Source: Thiotrichaceae bacterium (GTDB taxonomy: Bacteria; Pseudomonadota; Gammaproteobacteria; Beggiatoales; Beggiatoaceae). From it: a DNA stretch of 64,000 nt. The stretch lies in assembly GCA_028688145.1 (NCBI GenBank), contig JAQTYU010000001.1:202284-266283 (forward strand), given 5' to 3'. The notes below the pieces were generated by a model, which worked only from the letters and a program-made list of their open reading frames with translations, searched no databases and was not told the origin of the DNA. A program made the translations under genes and the position numbers. This document shows, in pieces, positions 63,445 through 64,000 of this stretch. Numbering within the stretch: the first letter of the stretch is position 1; every line of letters starts with the position of its first letter.

Positions 63445-64000
63445 ATGACCGAATCTCTCACAGGTGAAACATCTTCAAAAGAAGAAATATCCCAAACCTC
63501 TGCACAGACAGAAGATAAATACTCTTCTTCTCAAGGACGCATTCGGGGATTACCGTATTTCATCAAAATGACATTGATGATGACGCTGTCTCTCAGTTTT
63601 ATATGGTTTCTATTCGCTTTTGAACGCGTGATATTTAACGTATTGGGGGAGTTATTTCTGCCAAGTGCGTACCTTATACTTTCTGCTATCATCCTCAAGA
63701 TGATGTTTTACACCGTTCAACGCTTACAAGATACAGGCAATAAAACATGGCTCGCTATCTTCATTCTGGTACCAGTTGTCAGTATCATTTTGTTTTTATA
63801 TTTAATTTTTGCGCCAAGTGTGGCAGACATAAACGCTCATGGTGCACCACCCCCGCTTGATTCACTTCGCACAAAAATCATTGCATTAGTTTTGATTCCT
63901 ATCGCTGCATTCAGTACCGCGCTCTTTATGACGTATATGATTGCCCTCACTATGCCCGTGTCAATTTTTATAGCTCTTATATTCTTTACAATGATAGATA
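63445..64000 (+). CDS. DUF805-like membrane protein, 3' end outside window
   Basis: An open frame from ATG 63445, eight bases after AGGAGG (63431-63436), to the window end, 185 codons with no stop. A charged N-terminal part (about 1-40) is followed by membrane spans and RLQDTGNKTWLAIFILVPVV, a variant of the DUF805 signature (RLxDxxxSGW). Two or three more spans follow. It lies 29 bases after the binding-protein stop, probably in the same transcript. The true length is unknown. Confidence 0.7.
   Translation, partial: MTESLTGETSSKEEISQTSAQTEDKYSSSQGRIRGLPYFIKMTLMMTLSLSFIWFLFAFERVIFNVLGELFLPSAYLILSAIILKMMFYTVQRLQDTGNKTWLAIFILVPVVSIILFLYLIFAPSVADINAHGAPPPLDSLRTKIIALVLIPIAAFSTALFMTYMIALTMPVSIFIALIFFTMID

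Overview
The window is a chromosomal stretch from a gammaproteobacterium, by inference most likely a filamentous sulfur-oxidiser-like member of the Thiotrichales (Beggiatoaceae type). The base composition is moderate and somewhat AT-rich. Several genes are typical of Gammaproteobacteria (trhP, rlmJ, pcm, dnaQ, a CptA/YgfX-like gene). It also carries polyhydroxybutyrate genes, a tetrahydromethanopterin C1 enzyme pair, a hydrogenase maturation gene, and many dispersed palindromic repeats with remnants of insertion sequences. No rRNA, tRNA or CRISPR array was recognised. The organism assignment is inference only.

Layout. 1-5.2 kb: the 3' part of a CzcA/CusA-type RND efflux pump, a zinc-ribbon membrane protein, two tandem BLUF blue-light photoreceptors separated by a MITE, and a short YjdM/PhnA-like protein. 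5.3-9.8 kb: an Rpn-type nuclease, a gpmA-envC pair, an Imm58-like protein, and a decayed chimera of an ArnT-like glycosyltransferase start and a cytochrome c end. 10-14.2 kb: one minus-strand run of gspK-like, gspL-like, a membrane protein with a Gly/Cys-rich tail, and a radical SAM/SPASM enzyme. 14.5-20.5 kb: a secreted PHB depolymerase and a phasin, an SDH-type Clp-fold protease, dnaQ, a DUF4124 protein, trhP and a DUF465 protein.

21-25.6 kb: two related secreted proteins, the larger with six tandem Cys-containing InlB-B-like repeats. 25.9-32.4 kb: an accessory island. It starts with an intact membrane protein whose N-terminus resembles the TRADD-N/RHIM-type modules of bacterial conflict proteins. 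It continues as wreckage: a truncated ATPase, an IS5-family fragment, an orphan small gene, an immunity-like fragment, a frameshifted IS4-family transposase, a UvrD-like helicase pseudogene and another transposase fragment. 32.9-35.5 kb: a NIT-HAMP-PAS chemoreceptor. 35.6-36.3 kb: a small secreted protein with an in-frame stop. 36.5-40.5 kb: a 1336-residue multi-domain glycosyltransferase. 40.6-42.5 kb: an AbiE-type toxin-antitoxin pair with a palindrome in front.

43-52.6 kb: an aldehyde dehydrogenase behind a sigma-54-like promoter and its DUF779 companion, a DOPA-dioxygenase-like enzyme downstream of an ankyrin protein, a Cache-domain sensor kinase, and mch-fhcC of the tetrahydromethanopterin pathway. 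53-64 kb: pcm with an AEC transporter, rlmJ, a Mth938-like protein, a CptA/YgfX-like protein, a TPR-like exported protein overlapping a DUF3142 protein, an orphan ParA ATPase, hypE, a peptide-binding lipoprotein and the start of a DUF805-like membrane protein.

The most unusual elements are the radical SAM enzyme beside a membrane protein with a Gly/Cys-rich tail, inside a run with gspK/gspL-like genes, and the TRADD-N-like membrane protein. Several non-autonomous repeat families recur in the window. One shares its terminal inverted repeat with the IS4-type element at 29.4-30.6 kb.
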